Below are positions 12,900-13,939 of a DNA stretch of 13,939 bases, piece after piece. Position 1 is the stretch's first letter, and each line of letters starts with the position of its first letter. The translations under genes were made by a program, and so were the position numbers. The DNA lies in the NCBI GenBank assembly GCA_900542055.1, contig UQMA01000033.1:1-13939 (forward strand), written 5' to 3'. The DNA comes from an uncultured Azospirillum sp. Its GTDB lineage: Bacteria; Pseudomonadota; Alphaproteobacteria; RF32; CAG-239. The notes below the pieces were generated by a model. It did not search any database. It was not told the origin of the DNA and saw only the letters and a program-made list of their open reading frames with translations.

Positions 12900-13939
12900 A
12901 TGACTGATAAATTATATTTGAACAATACACAACTGAAAGCCGAACTTGAACGCTGTTTGAAATGCGCCAATAAACCTTGCACCAAAGCTTGTCCTGTTCA
13001 TTGCAGCCCCCAAGAATTTATCAGCCAAGCCAAAGAAGGAAATTTCAACCAGGCTGTAAGCACTATCAGCTCTCAAAATCCTATGGGACAAACCTGCGGA
13101 TTAATTTGCCCTGATAAATTTTGTATGCAGGCCTGCACTCGCAATAAAATTGATTTTGCCATCAATATCCCGAAAGTTCAGGCAACAATTATGAAAAAAT
13201 ACCGCACAGAAGAAAAGCAACCGCCTTTTTCTAAATCCAATGGCTTTAAAATTGCCATAATCGGCGCCGGTCCTGCCGGATTATCCGCAGCAAAATCTCT
13301 ATGTCAAAAAGGATTTGAAGTTTGCATTTATGAAGCTGAAGGCAAAATCGGCGGAGCGTTAAGTCTGATACCTGAAGACCGTTTGCCATACGAAGTAATA
13401 GAAAAAGATGCCGCAGAAATCTTAAAAAATGAATTGATTACTTTGCATTTAAACAGCCGAATTGCCAATCCTTCCGATTTGTTCAATCAAAGCTTCGACG
13501 GGGTGATTATTGCCGGCGGAGAGCAAAAAATAACCGCTTTAAATATAACCGGACAGGAATACAGCTTGCCGTATACTGAATATTTAAAAAATCCTGAAAA
13601 ATATAAGACTGCCGGAAAAGTTGCTATTATCGGAGGCGGCAATGTAGCAATAGATTGCGCATTGACTGCCCGTAAAAATGGCGCAATGATTGTTGAAATG
13701 TTTGTCAGAAGACGTTTGTCAAATATGCGGATTTCAAAGCAAGAATATCTGGAAATCATTAATCAGGAAATTAATGTCAACACACTCAGCAGTCCTAAAA
13801 AAATCGAAAAAGAGACAGACGGTCAACTTTGCTTATATGTTTGCAAAAATCAGTATAACAACAACTTGTTAGAAGAAATACCTAACTCTACTGCCAAACT
13901 TGAAGGTTTTGACTTTGTTGTAACCGCTATCGGCAGGCG
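12900..13939 (+). CDS. PreT/DPD-N-like Fe-S NAD(P)H flavoprotein (partial)
   Basis: The gene runs off the window end; 346 codons are visible. It belongs to the GltD/PreT group, which moves electrons from NAD(P)H through FAD and Fe-S clusters. Cys19, 22, 27 and 31 follow the spacing of dihydropyrimidine dehydrogenase (CxxCx4Cx3CP). Cys66, 70, 75 and 79 form a second set, and NPMGQTCGLICP resembles DPD rather than glutamate synthase. An FAD Rossmann motif GAGPAG lies at 122-127 and a NAD(P)H motif GGGN at 245-248. By analogy it may be the PreT half of a uracil/thymine reductase with PreA downstream. A GltD-like role in other redox pairs is the main alternative. I start at ATG 12900; an in-frame ATG at 12867 has no ribosome site and overlaps the promoter. 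Confidence 0.85.
   Translation, partial: MTDKLYLNNTQLKAELERCLKCANKPCTKACPVHCSPQEFISQAKEGNFNQAVSTISSQNPMGQTCGLICPDKFCMQACTRNKIDFAINIPKVQATIMKKYRTEEKQPPFSKSNGFKIAIIGAGPAGLSAAKSLCQKGFEVCIYEAEGKIGGALSLIPEDRLPYEVIEKDAAEILKNELITLHLNSRIANPSDLFNQSFDGVIIAGGEQKITALNITGQEYSLPYTEYLKNPEKYKTAGKVAIIGGGNVAIDCALTARKNGAMIVEMFVRRRLSNMRISKQEYLEIINQEINVNTLSSPKKIEKETDGQLCLYVCKNQYNNNLLEEIPNSTAKLEGFDFVVTAIGR

Noticed and set aside
1..13939. CRISPR arrays, tRNA or rRNA genes, insertion sequences
   Set aside because: No regularly spaced repeats, cloverleaf-like segments, rRNA signatures or transposase frames were found.

Overview
The window reads as chromosome from an AT-rich alphaproteobacterium, probably an uncultured, host-associated type; that placement is an inference. 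The evidence is an alphaproteobacterial-style ribosomal protein S12 and the conserved Gram-negative LPS-export/nitrogen-PTS gene run (kdsD, lptC, lptA, lptB, hpf, ptsN). Most genes have Shine-Dalgarno sites or sit in tight operons, and the standard genetic code fits: TGA is a normal stop at 614-616.

Layout. 35-412 (-): rpsL, with a strong promoter, a perfect dyad over that promoter and a hairpin in its leader. 614-3047 (-): a two-gene operon of an exported or lipoprotein DUF945-like protein and a free-standing BPL_N amidotransferase-like protein. A divergent promoter pair at 3080-3172 separates this from the + strand block 3240-7363: kdsD, a fused lptC-lptA gene, lptB, hpf and ptsN, ended by a clear terminator. 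The LPS genes supply Kdo precursor and the inner-membrane and periplasmic parts of the LPS transporter; hpf and ptsN are their usual neighbours, but rpoN, normally between lptB and hpf, is missing. 7463-7998 (-) is a decayed PPC/DUF296 gene with a frameshift and an internal TGA.

8139-10300 (-) is the most unusual part: three genes (103, 252 and 321 aa) that I cannot assign to any family. They differ from their surroundings in base and codon composition, have weak or no Shine-Dalgarno sites, and carry their own promoters and terminators. They look like a transferred accessory cassette, possibly from a Bacteroidota-like source.

10601-12222 (+) holds a CrcB/Fluc fluoride channel and a DUF2130 coiled-coil protein with a nuclease-like fold, then a terminator. 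12262-12735 (-) is a guanine-deaminase-like enzyme. Divergent to it, 12900 to the window end (+) is the start of a PreT/DPD-N-like Fe-S flavoprotein, so this corner may handle nucleobase breakdown. No tRNA, rRNA, CRISPR array, transposase or integrase was seen.
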